Shown: piece by piece, positions 17,279 to 25,757 of the stretch
Position numbering within the stretch: the stretch's first letter is position 1
How the letters are laid out: every line of letters starts with the position of its first letter
Assembly: GCA_964531095.1 (NCBI GenBank)
Contig: CAZHED010000011.1
Coordinates: 62,001 to 126,000 of the forward strand
DNA: 64,000 nucleotides
Source of the DNA: Palsa-1150 sp964531095
GTDB lineage: Bacteria; Myxococcota_A; Polyangia; Polyangiales; Polyangiaceae
Direction of reading: 5' to 3'
Program-made: the position numbers and the translations under genes
The notes under the pieces: generated by a model
The model's database searches: none
Seen by the model: the letters and a program-made list of their open reading frames with translations, nothing else
Told to the model about the DNA's origin: nothing

Positions 17279-17510
17279 GTCGACGCGTCTCCGAAGCGTA
17301 CCGCATCCCCTCCTCCAATCGATCGAGCCCGCCGCATCGAGGATGTGCGACGCCGCTGTCGCTAGCCCTTGGCCGCGGCGCGGTTTTCCGGAGAGCGCTG
17401 CGGCAAGCGCCTCGACGGCGAGCGAACGCTCTTTGCTCGGAAGCCGGAACGTGTTCTGGTGGCGGGGAGCCCTACACGCGCACCAAAGTGTTCTCGCAAG
17501 GAGAAAGCCA

Positions 17511-17915
17511 ATGGCCAATCAGTTTGCCCACATCGAATTGACGACCGGTGACCTCGGCGCGGCAAAGAAGTTCTACAAGAAGCTCTTCGACTGGAAGCTC
17601 ACGGACACGCCGATGGGGGACGGCGCCGTATACACGATGATCGCCGCGGGCAAGGGCCCGGGCGGGGGGATGCAGGCGCAGCCGATGCCGGGGGCGCCGG
17701 TTACCTGGCTGCCTTACGTCGAGGTGGACAACGTGAAGAAGACCCTCGCGAAGGCCGAAAAGGGCGGCGCGAAAGTCATCCTGCCGATGATGGACATCGG
17801 GAAGAACGGGAGCATTGGAATCTTCGTGGATCCGACCGGCGCGACGCTCGGGGTCTGGACGAAGGCGAAGCCCGCAAAGAAGGGCGCCAAGAAAGGCGCA
17901 AAGAAGGGGCGGTGA
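17511..17915 (+). CDS. VOC (glyoxalase/bleomycin-resistance) family protein
   Basis: 134 residues. AAGGAG lies seven to eight bases before the ATG. A paired beta-alpha-beta-beta-beta fold is indicated by FAHIELTTGDLGAAKKFYKK at the start and VTWLPYVEVDNVKKTLAKAE in the second half, ending GIFVDPTGATLGVWTK. Possible metal ligands are His7 and the second-half Glu. The last residues form a lysine-rich tail with three KKGAKKG-like steps, unusual for the family and perhaps nucleic-acid or membrane contacting. No neighbour suggests a substrate. Confidence 0.82.
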   Translation: MANQFAHIELTTGDLGAAKKFYKKLFDWKLTDTPMGDGAVYTMIAAGKGPGGGMQAQPMPGAPVTWLPYVEVDNVKKTLAKAEKGGAKVILPMMDIGKNGSIGIFVDPTGATLGVWTKAKPAKKGAKKGAKKGR

Positions 17916-17932
17916 TATATTCGCGAAGGGGC

Positions 17933-17950
17933 CGACCGTGCATGCGGTCG
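17933..17950. terminator. Possible bidirectional terminator
   Basis: CGACCG (17933-17938) and CGGTCG (17945-17950) form a perfect six-bp stem around TGCATG. It sits in the 69-base gap between the converging VOC and aldo/keto reductase genes. No T tract is present. Confidence 0.35.
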
Positions 17951-17984
17951 TCGGAACGGGCGCGTGCGAGGACGCGAGCGCAAC

Positions 17985-18893
17985 CTACGGGATACGCCTC
18001 CCTTGCGCAGCCTCCCACAGTCGATACCAATCGACGCGGTCCAGCTGAATGTGCACTGCCTGGGCGGCGATGCGTATACGGTCCGTTCGGTTCGTGCCGA
18101 TGACGACCATGGGCTGGGCGGGCAAGGCCAAGACCCACGCGAGGGCGAGGGCTTCCGGTGGCGCGTGACCGTAGCGGGGCGCGATCTCCCGGCACGCGGC
18201 CAGGATCCGCGCAGCTGTCTCGTCGTCGTCCCGAAAGAGACGCCCGCCTCCGAGGGGAGACCAGGCCATTGGGCAAACGCGAAGCCGCTCGCACTGCGAC
18301 AGGGTTCCGTCGGTAATCGGAGCCATCCGAAACAAGGAGAGTTCGATCTGATTGGTAACGAGTCGCGCATTCAGTCGGCTTTGCAACGTGTCAAACTGAT
18401 CGACCGAATAATTTGAGACGCCGGCGCTCAGAATTTTCCCGTCACGGAGCAAACGCTCGAGTCCTGCTGCCGTTTCGTCGGCCGGCGCCAACCAGTCGGG
18501 CCGATGAATCAGCAGAAGATCGAGATAGTCCGTTTTCAGCAGGCGCAACGACTTCTCGGCACTCTTGATGATTCGGGCCGCCGAGGCGTCGTAATGGGCC
18601 ACCGTGCGCTCGGGATGCCGCTCGACGGGAACGTATATTCCGCACTTGGAGACGATCTGTAGCTTTGGACGAAGCCCCGGAATCCGTTCAAGCGCGGCCC
18701 CAATGCGATCTTCGACTTCGTACTTGCCGTACACTTCGGCTGTGTCGATCGTGGTGAGCCCGAGCTCGGCGCACGCCTCTAGCCGCGCGGCGAGCGGTTC
18801 AGGCGCCGCGGCCGCTGGATCGTCCAAGAGCCTCCATGTCCCGTAGACGATGCGAGAGAAGCGCGGGCTCGTGGCGCTGGATGGATGTGCCAT
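17985..18893 (-). CDS. Aldo/keto reductase, YdhF type
   Basis: 302 residues, cytoplasmic. It is an NADPH-dependent TIM-barrel reductase. Visible parts: RIVYGTWRL at the start, the catalytic Asp and Tyr in TIDTAEVYGKYEVEDRIG, a Lys in VSKCGIYVP, a His in DLLLIHRPDWL, and the nucleotide-binding end with GTNRTDRIR. The middle NQIELSLFR and the segment MAWSPLGGGRLF are typical of the YdhF/COG4989 branch. The substrate is unknown. It is monocistronic, divergent from the lipoprotein gene at 19223. Confidence 0.87.
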   Translation of the reverse strand: MAHPSSATSPRFSRIVYGTWRLLDDPAAAAPEPLAARLEACAELGLTTIDTAEVYGKYEVEDRIGAALERIPGLRPKLQIVSKCGIYVPVERHPERTVAHYDASAARIIKSAEKSLRLLKTDYLDLLLIHRPDWLAPADETAAGLERLLRDGKILSAGVSNYSVDQFDTLQSRLNARLVTNQIELSLFRMAPITDGTLSQCERLRVCPMAWSPLGGGRLFRDDDETAARILAACREIAPRYGHAPPEALALAWVLALPAQPMVVIGTNRTDRIRIAAQAVHIQLDRVDWYRLWEAAQGRRIP

Positions 18894-19222
18894 GGATGTC
18901 GCCTCGGGGCGAGGCGAGAGCCTAACGCAGAGGGCGGTTGACGGGCCAGGGGCGAGCGGTGGCCATCCCCATCAACGCAAGCGAGCCGCCATTCGTTGCT
19001 TCACGAGGATCGTTGAGGCCCCCATCGGCGAGCGGATGTGACGACCACAGCGTTTTTTTTCACGGCTGCATCGAGTGATGTGGGCACATCCCCGCCTGCG
19101 TTGCTTGTTCCGGGTGGTTTACAGGGTTAGGATGAATTGTCTCCTGGCCTTTCCAAGCCGCGCCTCATCCCGAGCGACGGTGAAGAACAGAGCTGTTCAC
19201 CACTTAGCAAAGAGATCGTTTC
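18894..19222. other. Intergenic region between divergent genes
   Basis: 329 bases between the aldo/keto reductase start and the lipoprotein start. It holds a run of eight T (19053-19060) and must contain two divergent promoters. No clear promoter motif or repeat is visible. Confidence 0.5.
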
Positions 19223-20113
19223 ATGAAGCGACCCGCCCGTTCCCCCCTGGTAGGCCTCGTGGTTCTCGGTGCTGGCGTGTGGGCCGCATGCAGCTCCCAA
19301 CCCGCGACACAGAGCCCCGGCTTCGGAGGATCGTCGTCCGGAGTGGAAGGCAGCTTTGGGGGCAGTGGGAGCTCGTCGGGAAGCTCCGGCGGAAGCAGTA
19401 GCGGCGGATCGGGCAGCGGAGACAACCCGGGGAGCTCGTCTTCGTCGAGCGGCGCGGGGTCGTCGAGCGGCATCTCATCGTCGAGCGGCACGGGGTCGTC
19501 GAGCAGCGGGTCGGGCACTCCCGTGGGCATCGACGCGGCCGCAGGTGGGGTCCCCGAGGCGGGGGCCGGTTCCAGCAGCGGCGGCAAGCCGGGCGGGTCG
19601 AGCAGCTCGGGGGGCGGCGCGTCGGGCGGCTCACCGGATGCGGGACACATGACGAGCAGCGGAGGAGGCAGCGACGCCGGCGTGGTGGTACCCCCCGGAT
19701 GCACGCTGCCCGCAACCGTGAGCTTCAAGACGGACGTGCAACCGTTTTTGGCCTCGGGGTGCGGCAACGGCGGCGCCAACGGTGCCAGCGGCTGCCATGT
19801 GCTGGACGCGACGTCCACCACCGCGAACGGTGGGTACGATCACGCCTACGATTGGATCACCGGAACGTCCCATTCGTCGTCATGCCCGGAGATGCCCACT
19901 CCATTCCGCTTCCAAGTGGTGATGGCCACCATCCAGCAGGCCAATCCCCCCTCGTGCTCGAAATCGCGAGTCATGCCTCCGAGTGGAACGCCGCTTACCG
20001 CGTGCCAGGTTGCGACATTGCAGGCCTGGCTCAACGAACCGACGGTCACGCAAACTCACCGGAACGACGGAATCTCCCCCGCTACGCCGTACGCGATGCC
20101 GCCCTTTAACTGA
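19223..20113 (+). CDS. Ser/Gly-rich lipoprotein with a C-terminal cytochrome-like Cys motif
   Basis: 296 residues. The signal peptide ends GVWAAC (lipobox), so it is an outer-surface or periplasmic lipoprotein. Residues 25-160 are a low-complexity Ser/Gly linker with SSG repeats. The C-terminal 135 residues carry eight Cys counted after the linker, including SFKTDVQPFLASGCGNGGAN then ASGCH, a VMPPSG motif and a final CQVATLQAWLNEP. This pattern (sequestered GCH plus a distal Met in MPPSG) resembles the cytochrome c-like domains found in myxobacterial surface lipoproteins, but the cysteines are too far apart for a standard CxxCH heme site. The function is unknown. Confidence 0.7.
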   Translation: MKRPARSPLVGLVVLGAGVWAACSSQPATQSPGFGGSSSGVEGSFGGSGSSSGSSGGSSSGGSGSGDNPGSSSSSSGAGSSSGISSSSGTGSSSSGSGTPVGIDAAAGGVPEAGAGSSSGGKPGGSSSSGGGASGGSPDAGHMTSSGGGSDAGVVVPPGCTLPATVSFKTDVQPFLASGCGNGGANGASGCHVLDATSTTANGGYDHAYDWITGTSHSSSCPEMPTPFRFQVVMATIQQANPPSCSKSRVMPPSGTPLTACQVATLQAWLNEPTVTQTHRNDGISPATPYAMPPFN

Positions 20114-20306
20114 GCGCAACCGGCCATCTCGCGGGCGCGGAGCGAGTCGCGACCAATTCGTCCCTTGCAGCCCCCGGCGTTCGGCGCGTCGGTCGCGTTT
20201 GCTGTTCGCGGAAATCGAACGGCCAATGGGAGCGGTGGCCGCTGGCCAGGCAGAAAAGTGCGCCGTGCTTGCACCGCGGCGTAGCCTGTCCCTGCGCGGG
20301 GCTGTC

Positions 20307-20355
20307 TCCTGCTACCCCGGAGCAGGAAGAAGGGGCAAGCCGCACTTCCTTTTTT
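20307..20355 (+). terminator. Stem-loops and T run before the IgGFc-domain gene
   Basis: TCCTGCT (20307-20313) pairs with AGCAGGA (20321-20327). Overlapping it, GGAAG (20325-20329) pairs with CTTCC (20345-20349), followed by six T (20350-20355). This could terminate the upstream lipoprotein transcript or attenuate the gene that starts at 20372. The two stems are mutually exclusive at their junction. Confidence 0.35.
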
Positions 20356-20371
20356 GTGCAATCGTTTGCGC

Positions 20372-22222
20372 ATGCGGCATCACTTCTTCCTGCCGAGCGC
20401 CGGTGCCATTCTGATCGCGGTGGGCTGCGGTACGAGCGCAAATGGGCCCATCGACAGCCTCGGCGGAGAGAGCGGTAGCGGTAGCGGTAGCGACGCCGGC
20501 ACCGGAGCCGGCAGCGGCGGTAATTTCGGCACCAGCAACAGCGGCGGCAGCGGCGCGAGCATCCTTCCGCCTGCGAGCGACGCGGCGGTTCAGAGTCTGT
20601 TGAGCGGCGACGCGAGCCTCTTCGATGCCCGCCTGTCGACCAGCACGGGCGACCCCACCACCTGCGACCAGGCGGCGCAGGCCCATACGTACGTGGGCTG
20701 CGACTACTGGCCCACGGTCGTCGCAAATCAGGTTTGGAGCATTTTCGACTTCGCCGTCGTCGTCGCCAACGCCGGCACGACCATGGCAACCGTCACCGTG
20801 GCAGGAGTGGCGGGCACCACCGCGGTACCGCCGGGGCAGCTCGCAAAGATCTACCTTCCCTGGGTTCCGGAGCTCAAAGGCCCCGACCAAGACAACTGCT
20901 CGGCGGTAGCCATGCCCATTGCAGCGAGCGTGATAGCGCCGGGCAAGGCGTATCACTTGACGTCCACCGTGCCGGTCACGGTTTACCAGTTCAACTCACT
21001 CGAGTACCAGGGGCAGGGCGGACCGGTCGGCAAGAGCTGGAAAGCATGCCCCGGGAACAAGCCGTGCTCGGATATGCTCAACCCCAACTTCGGCAGCACC
21101 GCGGGGTGCTACTCGTTCACGAACGACGCTTCGCTGCTCCTACCGAGCACTGCAATGACGGGAAACTATCGAGTCGTCGGCCACGAAGGCTGGACGCTCG
21201 AAGACCGAGCGGTGGTGCCGATCCAAACCGCGGATGTGAACACCTACGTGGCCGTCACGGGCACGCAAAATGGCACGATGGTGAACGTCAAAGTGTCGAC
21301 CACCGGAAGGGTCGCAGCGGGCAATATGGGCATCGCCGCGACGGGACCCGGCGGCGTGCTGACCTTCACGCTGAACGCGGGCGACGTAGCAGAGCTCCTG
21401 GGCGCAGCGGGGAGCGATCTGAGCGGCTCCATCGTGCAGGCGAGCGCCCCCGTGCAGGTCATCACGGGGATGCCGTGCGCGCTGGTCCCGCCGCTCGCGC
21501 CGGCGTGCGACCACATGGAGGAATCGGTCTTCCCCGCCGAGACATTGGGCAAGGACTACGTGGTGACTCGCCCCGCCGGGCCGAGTGGCGCCGCCGTTCC
21601 CCACCAGGTACGCATCTTCGGCAACGTTGACGGCACGCACCTGACCTACAACCCGGCTGCCCCTCCCGGATGCCCGGCGACCATCAATGCGGGCCAGGTC
21701 GTCGAATGCGGCAATCCGCAATGCCCCGCACTCGTCGACATCAACCAGACGGTAGGGGCGAACTGCGGCACCACCAGTGCCGATTTCGAAATCAACGGCG
21801 ATCAGCCGTTTGCCGTAGGCACATTTACGCTCGCGGCGTCCGTCGTGGATCCGAACACGCTGCCGCCCAACCAGGAAGGGGATCCAGCACAAAGCATGGT
21901 GCCGGCAATCGAGCAGTTCCGGGTGAAGTACGTCTTTCTTGCACCGGACGACTACACCGTGAGCTACGTCGACATTGTCGGCAAGCCGAGCGCGTCTATC
22001 CTTCTCGATGGCCAGACCGTCACGGCGGCGCCACAAGCCATCGGCACGAGCGGCTATAGCGTGTACCGCCAGAAGCTCGGACCCGGACAGGCGGGCGCCC
22101 ACGTGCTCACGTCGTCGCTCCCCGTCGGCATCCAGGTCGTGGGCTATGGGGCTTACACGAGTTACATGTATCCGGGCGGACTCAACCTCGATCTGATCGC
22201 CCCGCCGCCTCGTATTCAATAG
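20372..22222 (+). CDS. IgGFc-binding N-terminal domain lipoprotein
   Basis: 616 residues. The start is ATG at 20372 (MRHHFFLPSAGAILIAVGC); a TTG 18 bases upstream is in frame but only lengthens the signal. The lipobox is AVGC, followed by a Gly/Ser/Asp-rich linker. The body matches the IgGFc-binding fold: GCDYWPTV, FDFAVVVANAGTTMATVTV, VTVYQFNSLEYQ, SNDASLLLPS-like FTNDASLLLPS, and YTSYMYPGGLNLDLI at the end. Proteins of this type are frequent, multi-copy surface adhesin-like lipoproteins in myxobacteria; binding to antibody is a family name rather than a known role here. Neither neighbour is functionally linked. Confidence 0.85.
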   Translation: MRHHFFLPSAGAILIAVGCGTSANGPIDSLGGESGSGSGSDAGTGAGSGGNFGTSNSGGSGASILPPASDAAVQSLLSGDASLFDARLSTSTGDPTTCDQAAQAHTYVGCDYWPTVVANQVWSIFDFAVVVANAGTTMATVTVAGVAGTTAVPPGQLAKIYLPWVPELKGPDQDNCSAVAMPIAASVIAPGKAYHLTSTVPVTVYQFNSLEYQGQGGPVGKSWKACPGNKPCSDMLNPNFGSTAGCYSFTNDASLLLPSTAMTGNYRVVGHEGWTLEDRAVVPIQTADVNTYVAVTGTQNGTMVNVKVSTTGRVAAGNMGIAATGPGGVLTFTLNAGDVAELLGAAGSDLSGSIVQASAPVQVITGMPCALVPPLAPACDHMEESVFPAETLGKDYVVTRPAGPSGAAVPHQVRIFGNVDGTHLTYNPAAPPGCPATINAGQVVECGNPQCPALVDINQTVGANCGTTSADFEINGDQPFAVGTFTLAASVVDPNTLPPNQEGDPAQSMVPAIEQFRVKYVFLAPDDYTVSYVDIVGKPSASILLDGQTVTAAPQAIGTSGYSVYRQKLGPGQAGAHVLTSSLPVGIQVVGYGAYTSYMYPGGLNLDLIAPPPRIQ

Positions 22223-22304
22223 GTCGCGAGGCGTTGGATGACCATTTGGCACCGCCTGGGGTTCGGGGCGAAGCCAACGAGAAACGAATATAGGGCCGTC
22301 CGGC

Positions 22305-22317
22305 GCTGCGAAGCAGC
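22305..22317. terminator. Small inverted repeat between convergent genes
   Basis: GCTGC (22305-22309) and GCAGC (22313-22317) flank GAA. It lies between the ends of the IgGFc-domain gene and the MBL-fold gene. It is a weak candidate for a shared terminator. Confidence 0.25.
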
Positions 22318-22362
22318 ACGCGACCCGGACCGGCTGGCCGAGAACTTCTGCCGGGAACGGCA

Positions 22363-23238
22363 CTAGAGCCACAGCTCGCCAAGCAGCGGTAGCGTCCCGA
22401 CCTTCACCCCCCGAACGGCGACAGAAAGCCTCTCCACGAGGCGGGGCATTTGCATCGCTGGCAGCGAACGCGCCGGTTCACGCATGGGTCGCAAGAAGTC
22501 GTCCCAGTGCGAGAGGAGCACGGCGCCGGGCGCGAGGCAGCGCCCCACCCGCTCGGGCAGGTCGAAGCTGGCGGTCCAGCCGGCTACGCACAGGAGCAAG
22601 AGGTCGACGTTTCGCAGCCGGACGCTCGCGTCTATCAACTCTGCGCTTCCCATGTGATAGACGACGCGACCCGCTACGCGGATCTCCAAGCCGAAGACGG
22701 CGCCACATCGGTAGGCACCGGCGTGCATGGGGATATCTGCGCAGTCGGCAATTTCGCCGGGAAAGGGAACGTGTCCGAGCACGAGGCGCGAATGGGCGCT
22801 TGGCACGAATCGCAACCTGAAGGGCCCCACTTCGTGCTCGGGTGGCGCGACGCCGGCTTCGCGCTCGACGATCTCGACGCGATCGGCCGAAACTCCACTG
22901 ACGAGGCAAAGCGCGGCTGCCGACCGCGAACCAAAGACGCGTGCCCCCGAACGGCGAGCGATTTCCGGCACGTCGAGTACATGGTCGAAGTGGGTGTGAC
23001 TGACGATGATGGCGTCTGCGCGCGGCACGTAGCGTGCGATCGCATCGAGGTCCGGGCGCAGACGGGTGAGCAGGGCTCGCACCAGCGGCGCGCGCGTTAC
23101 GTACGGATCGACGAGCAGAACGTGCCCGCGGTGCTCGAGGGCGAAGCCCGCAGCCCCCAGCCATTGCAGGCGCACGTCGTCCGGACCGCCGCGCCTAGAG
23201 AAGGCGCCAGGGCTCCAAGCGATGTCCTCTGGACGCAC
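22363..23238 (-). CDS. MBL-fold metallo-hydrolase (UlaG-like)
   Basis: About 291 residues. The start is unclear: TTG at 23241 and GTG at 23238 are adjacent and neither has a well-spaced ribosome site. The metal signature HTHFDH (SHTHFDHVLDVPEIARRSG) lies near residue 81, followed by FVPSAHSRLVLG and the terminal LLSHWDDFL, which supply the other ligands of the two-zinc site. WLGAAGFALEHRGHVLLVDP at the N-terminus is typical of the UlaG/lactonase-like branch. The substrate is unknown. It is divergently oriented to the GNAT-led operon. Confidence 0.83.
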   Translation of the reverse strand: MRPEDIAWSPGAFSRRGGPDDVRLQWLGAAGFALEHRGHVLLVDPYVTRAPLVRALLTRLRPDLDAIARYVPRADAIIVSHTHFDHVLDVPEIARRSGARVFGSRSAAALCLVSGVSADRVEIVEREAGVAPPEHEVGPFRLRFVPSAHSRLVLGHVPFPGEIADCADIPMHAGAYRCGAVFGLEIRVAGRVVYHMGSAELIDASVRLRNVDLLLLCVAGWTASFDLPERVGRCLAPGAVLLSHWDDFLRPMREPARSLPAMQMPRLVERLSVAVRGVKVGTLPLLGELWL

Positions 23239-23401
23239 CAATCCCTATCTTGCCACGGAAGGCACCGAAAAGGCCGCCGGGGAAACGGCGGAACCATGTG
23301 AACATGTCCGCCCCGAAATTGACTCTGAGATTTCGCACCCGCTTCGCGTCGTTGGCACGCATGCTTGGCATCGTCGTCGTGCCAGCGCGGAGGGCGACTC
23401 G

Positions 23402-23917
23402 ATGGCGGACTACGAGGTTCGTGCGCTCGGGCCTGACGATTTCGAGACAATCATGGCGCTCGAAGACGTGCTCTTCGGCGACAAGGGAGAGAAAACGCTC
23501 GGGCCGTTTTATGTGCGGCTCTGCTGCGACTTGTTCAGAGATACCTGCTTTCTGGCGTTCGCCGATGGCGAGCCCGTAGGCTACATGCTGTCGTTCGTGC
23601 GGGGGCGGGAGGCCTATTGCTCGACGCTGGCCATCACCCCACCGCATCAGCGTACGCGCCTGGTGTTTCGCTTCATGCAGGTGTTGGTCGCCGCCATCTC
23701 TGCGCGCGTCGATTCGCTATGGTTCACTGTGCACGAGTCGAACACCGACGCGCGCGCGCTCCATGCAACGCTTGGCGCACGCGAGACGGGGCATGCGGAG
23801 GCCTACTACGGCCCCGGAGAACCGCGCATCATTTCGCGCATCGATCGCGCCGCGTTCGACAAGCTATGCGCGCGCATGCACCGGCTGGGACTCTTGCGCC
23901 CCGCCGCGGTCTCCTAG
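23402..23917 (+). CDS. GNAT family N-acetyltransferase
   Basis: 171 residues. GGAGG sits eight bases before the ATG at 23402; the frame continues upstream without support. A single GNAT domain is seen: VRALGPDDFETIMALED at the N-terminus, CFLAFADGEPVGYMLSFV as strands 2-4, LAITPPHQRTRLVFRFMQVL in place of the acetyl-CoA loop (the usual R/QxxGxG/A is altered to HQRTRLV), and ESNTDARALHATLGARETG near the end. It is the first gene of a run with an acyltransferase three bases downstream. The acceptor is unknown, and an amine or amino acid is suggested only by the ureohydrolase in the same operon. Confidence 0.8.
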   Translation: MADYEVRALGPDDFETIMALEDVLFGDKGEKTLGPFYVRLCCDLFRDTCFLAFADGEPVGYMLSFVRGREAYCSTLAITPPHQRTRLVFRFMQVLVAAISARVDSLWFTVHESNTDARALHATLGARETGHAEAYYGPGEPRIISRIDRAAFDKLCARMHRLGLLRPAAVS

Positions 23918-23920
23918 CCG

Positions 23921-24724
23921 ATGGCGCCGATCGACACGGCATCGGCCAGTTCCGCGCCCCCCTCTGCCCGGAGCGAGCCCGACGGCCAGTCGCGGCCCGC
24001 TGGCATCGGCATTCCCGAGCTGCGCAGCGCCCGCCGCGCGGCGGGCCTCTTCGTAACGACCGCGCGCCTCATTGTCGAGGGGCGCGTCGAGCTCGACGCC
24101 CCAGGACTCGCTGTGCGTGCGCAACGGACAGCTCGTGCGTTGCTTCGAGTTCATGGCGTCGACCTTCGATGCAGCGGCCCCACCCCGCGTCCGCCGGCCA
24201 TTCTCGTGGCCAACCACATCAGTTACCTCGACCCACTCGTCATCGCAGCCGTCGTGCCGTGCATCGCCATCGCCAAGGGGGAGGTGCGGAGTTGGCCGCT
24301 GTTTGGCGCGGGATTGCGTGCCCTCGGAGTCGTATTCGTGCGACGTGGCGACGCGCACAGCGGCGCAGTGGCGCTCCGGCGAACGTGGCGGGCTCTCGAT
24401 AGGGGGGCGATGGTTCTCAACTTTCCCGAGGGGACGACCAGCGATGGTCACGCCGTCGCCCCCTTCCGTAGAGGCATCTTTGGGCTTGCCGCAATGGCCG
24501 GCGTCGAAGTCGTTCCCGCGCACGTCTCGTACGACGACGATCGCGTCGCCTGGTTCGGCGGGCAAACGTTGGCTCCCCACTATTGGGAGCTCTCGCGTGT
24601 GGCGAGCGTCCGGGCACGGGTTCGTTTCGCGCGGCCCATCGCCGCGGATGCGTCCGAGGATCCCCGCTCGGTCGCTGCCCGCGTTCGCGAGGTCGTCGCC
24701 GGGCTCCATGATTGCGATGATTGA
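23921..24724 (+). CDS. 1-acyl-sn-glycerol-3-phosphate acyltransferase-like protein (PlsC family)
   Basis: 267 residues. The catalytic HX4D box is NHISYLD (His99, Asp104). The substrate-binding FPEGTTS lies at 168-174, with GLRALGVVFVRRGD between them. The protein adds a fatty acyl group to a lyso-lipid or a related acceptor at the membrane. The N-terminal 30 residues are disordered, with no clear transmembrane helix. It starts three bases after the GNAT gene and is followed 21 bases later by a ureohydrolase. A GNAT plus PlsC pair is the layout of ornithine-lipid synthases (OlsB/OlsA), but the GNAT here is shorter than OlsB, so the link is tentative. Confidence 0.83.
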   Translation: MAPIDTASASSAPPSARSEPDGQSRPAGIGIPELRSARRAAGLFVTTARLIVEGRVELDAPGLAVRAQRTARALLRVHGVDLRCSGPTPRPPAILVANHISYLDPLVIAAVVPCIAIAKGEVRSWPLFGAGLRALGVVFVRRGDAHSGAVALRRTWRALDRGAMVLNFPEGTTSDGHAVAPFRRGIFGLAAMAGVEVVPAHVSYDDDRVAWFGGQTLAPHYWELSRVASVRARVRFARPIAADASEDPRSVAARVREVVAGLHDCDD

Positions 24725-24745
24725 ATTGACTCGAGGAGGAGTCCC

Positions 24746-25720
24746 ATGCCGCAAACCCCAGCGCTACCCTACATTCGTCAAGGGATCACGCCATTCTTCC
24801 GGCTGCCACAAGTCGACGTTCACGCGGCGGCGCCCTATTCCGGGCTCGACGCCGTCGTCGTCGGCGTCCCTTACGACATGGCGACGACGTACCATCCAGG
24901 AGCACGCTTTGCGCCGTACGAGGTGCGCAGGGTAAGCGCTCTCTTGCAGACCTTTCATCCCGCGCACAAGGTCGACGTGTTCGGGGCGTTAATGGTTGCA
25001 GACGGCGGCAATGTCGCGGTTCCGCCGTTCTCCGCCCCGCTCGCTCGTGACGTCATCGAGAACGAGATCGCGTCGATCGTGGGCGCGGGAGCCGTGCCAT
25101 TCGTCGTCGGGGGCGATCACTCAGTCGCGCTTCCCGCCCTGCGCGCGGTCGCCAAGAAGCATGGCCCTCTGGCCGTCGTGCATATCGACGCGCACCTCGA
25201 CACGAGCGACGCTGAAGTCTGGGGCGACGCCTATCACCACGGGACTCCGCTTCGGCACGCGATCAAGGAGGGGCTCGTCGAGCGTGGACAGCTCCATCAG
25301 GTCGGCGTTCGAGCGAGCTGGGGAGACGGCCGCGAAGGGGACCTCGCGGCCGATTACGGAGCGACGCTCCACGATGTCTCCAACGACGGAGTCGCCAGAG
25401 TGGCGTCGCGCATCGTCGCATCTGTCGGACGGCGCCCCGCGTACGTCACTTTCGACGTCGACGCAATTGATCCCGCGTTCGCGCCTGGCACCGGGACGCC
25501 CGTTCCCGGGGGACTCACGTCGCGCGAAGCGATCGCCCTCCTCCGCGGCCTTGCGGGGGTAACGCTCGCAGGAATGGACCTGGTGGAAGTGTGCCCGGCG
25601 CTCGATCACGCGGACATCACGTCGCATCTGGCCGCACACCTCATCTACGAGGGGCTCGCTCTCATGGCGGTCCGAAAGGCGCGGGGAAACGTGGCTCTAC
25701 CTCGGTCCGGCGATTCGTGA
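24746..25720 (+). CDS. Ureohydrolase (agmatinase/arginase superfamily)
   Basis: 324 residues. All six manganese ligands are present: His125 (GGDHS), Asp148, His150 and Asp152 (HIDAHLDTSD), Asp237 and Asp239 (FDVDAIDPAFAPGTGTP). PGARFAPYEVRRVS near residue 51 is the agmatinase-type substrate loop. The enzyme releases urea from a guanidino compound such as agmatine, guanidinobutyrate or arginine; the exact substrate cannot be fixed from sequence. GAGGAGG lies just before the ATG. Urea produced here could feed the urease encoded 35 kb downstream. Confidence 0.87.
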   Translation: MPQTPALPYIRQGITPFFRLPQVDVHAAAPYSGLDAVVVGVPYDMATTYHPGARFAPYEVRRVSALLQTFHPAHKVDVFGALMVADGGNVAVPPFSAPLARDVIENEIASIVGAGAVPFVVGGDHSVALPALRAVAKKHGPLAVVHIDAHLDTSDAEVWGDAYHHGTPLRHAIKEGLVERGQLHQVGVRASWGDGREGDLAADYGATLHDVSNDGVARVASRIVASVGRRPAYVTFDVDAIDPAFAPGTGTPVPGGLTSREAIALLRGLAGVTLAGMDLVEVCPALDHADITSHLAAHLIYEGLALMAVRKARGNVALPRSGDS

Positions 25721-25757
25721 CGATTGTGCTTCGGAAGCGATACGCTATCGTGACTGG

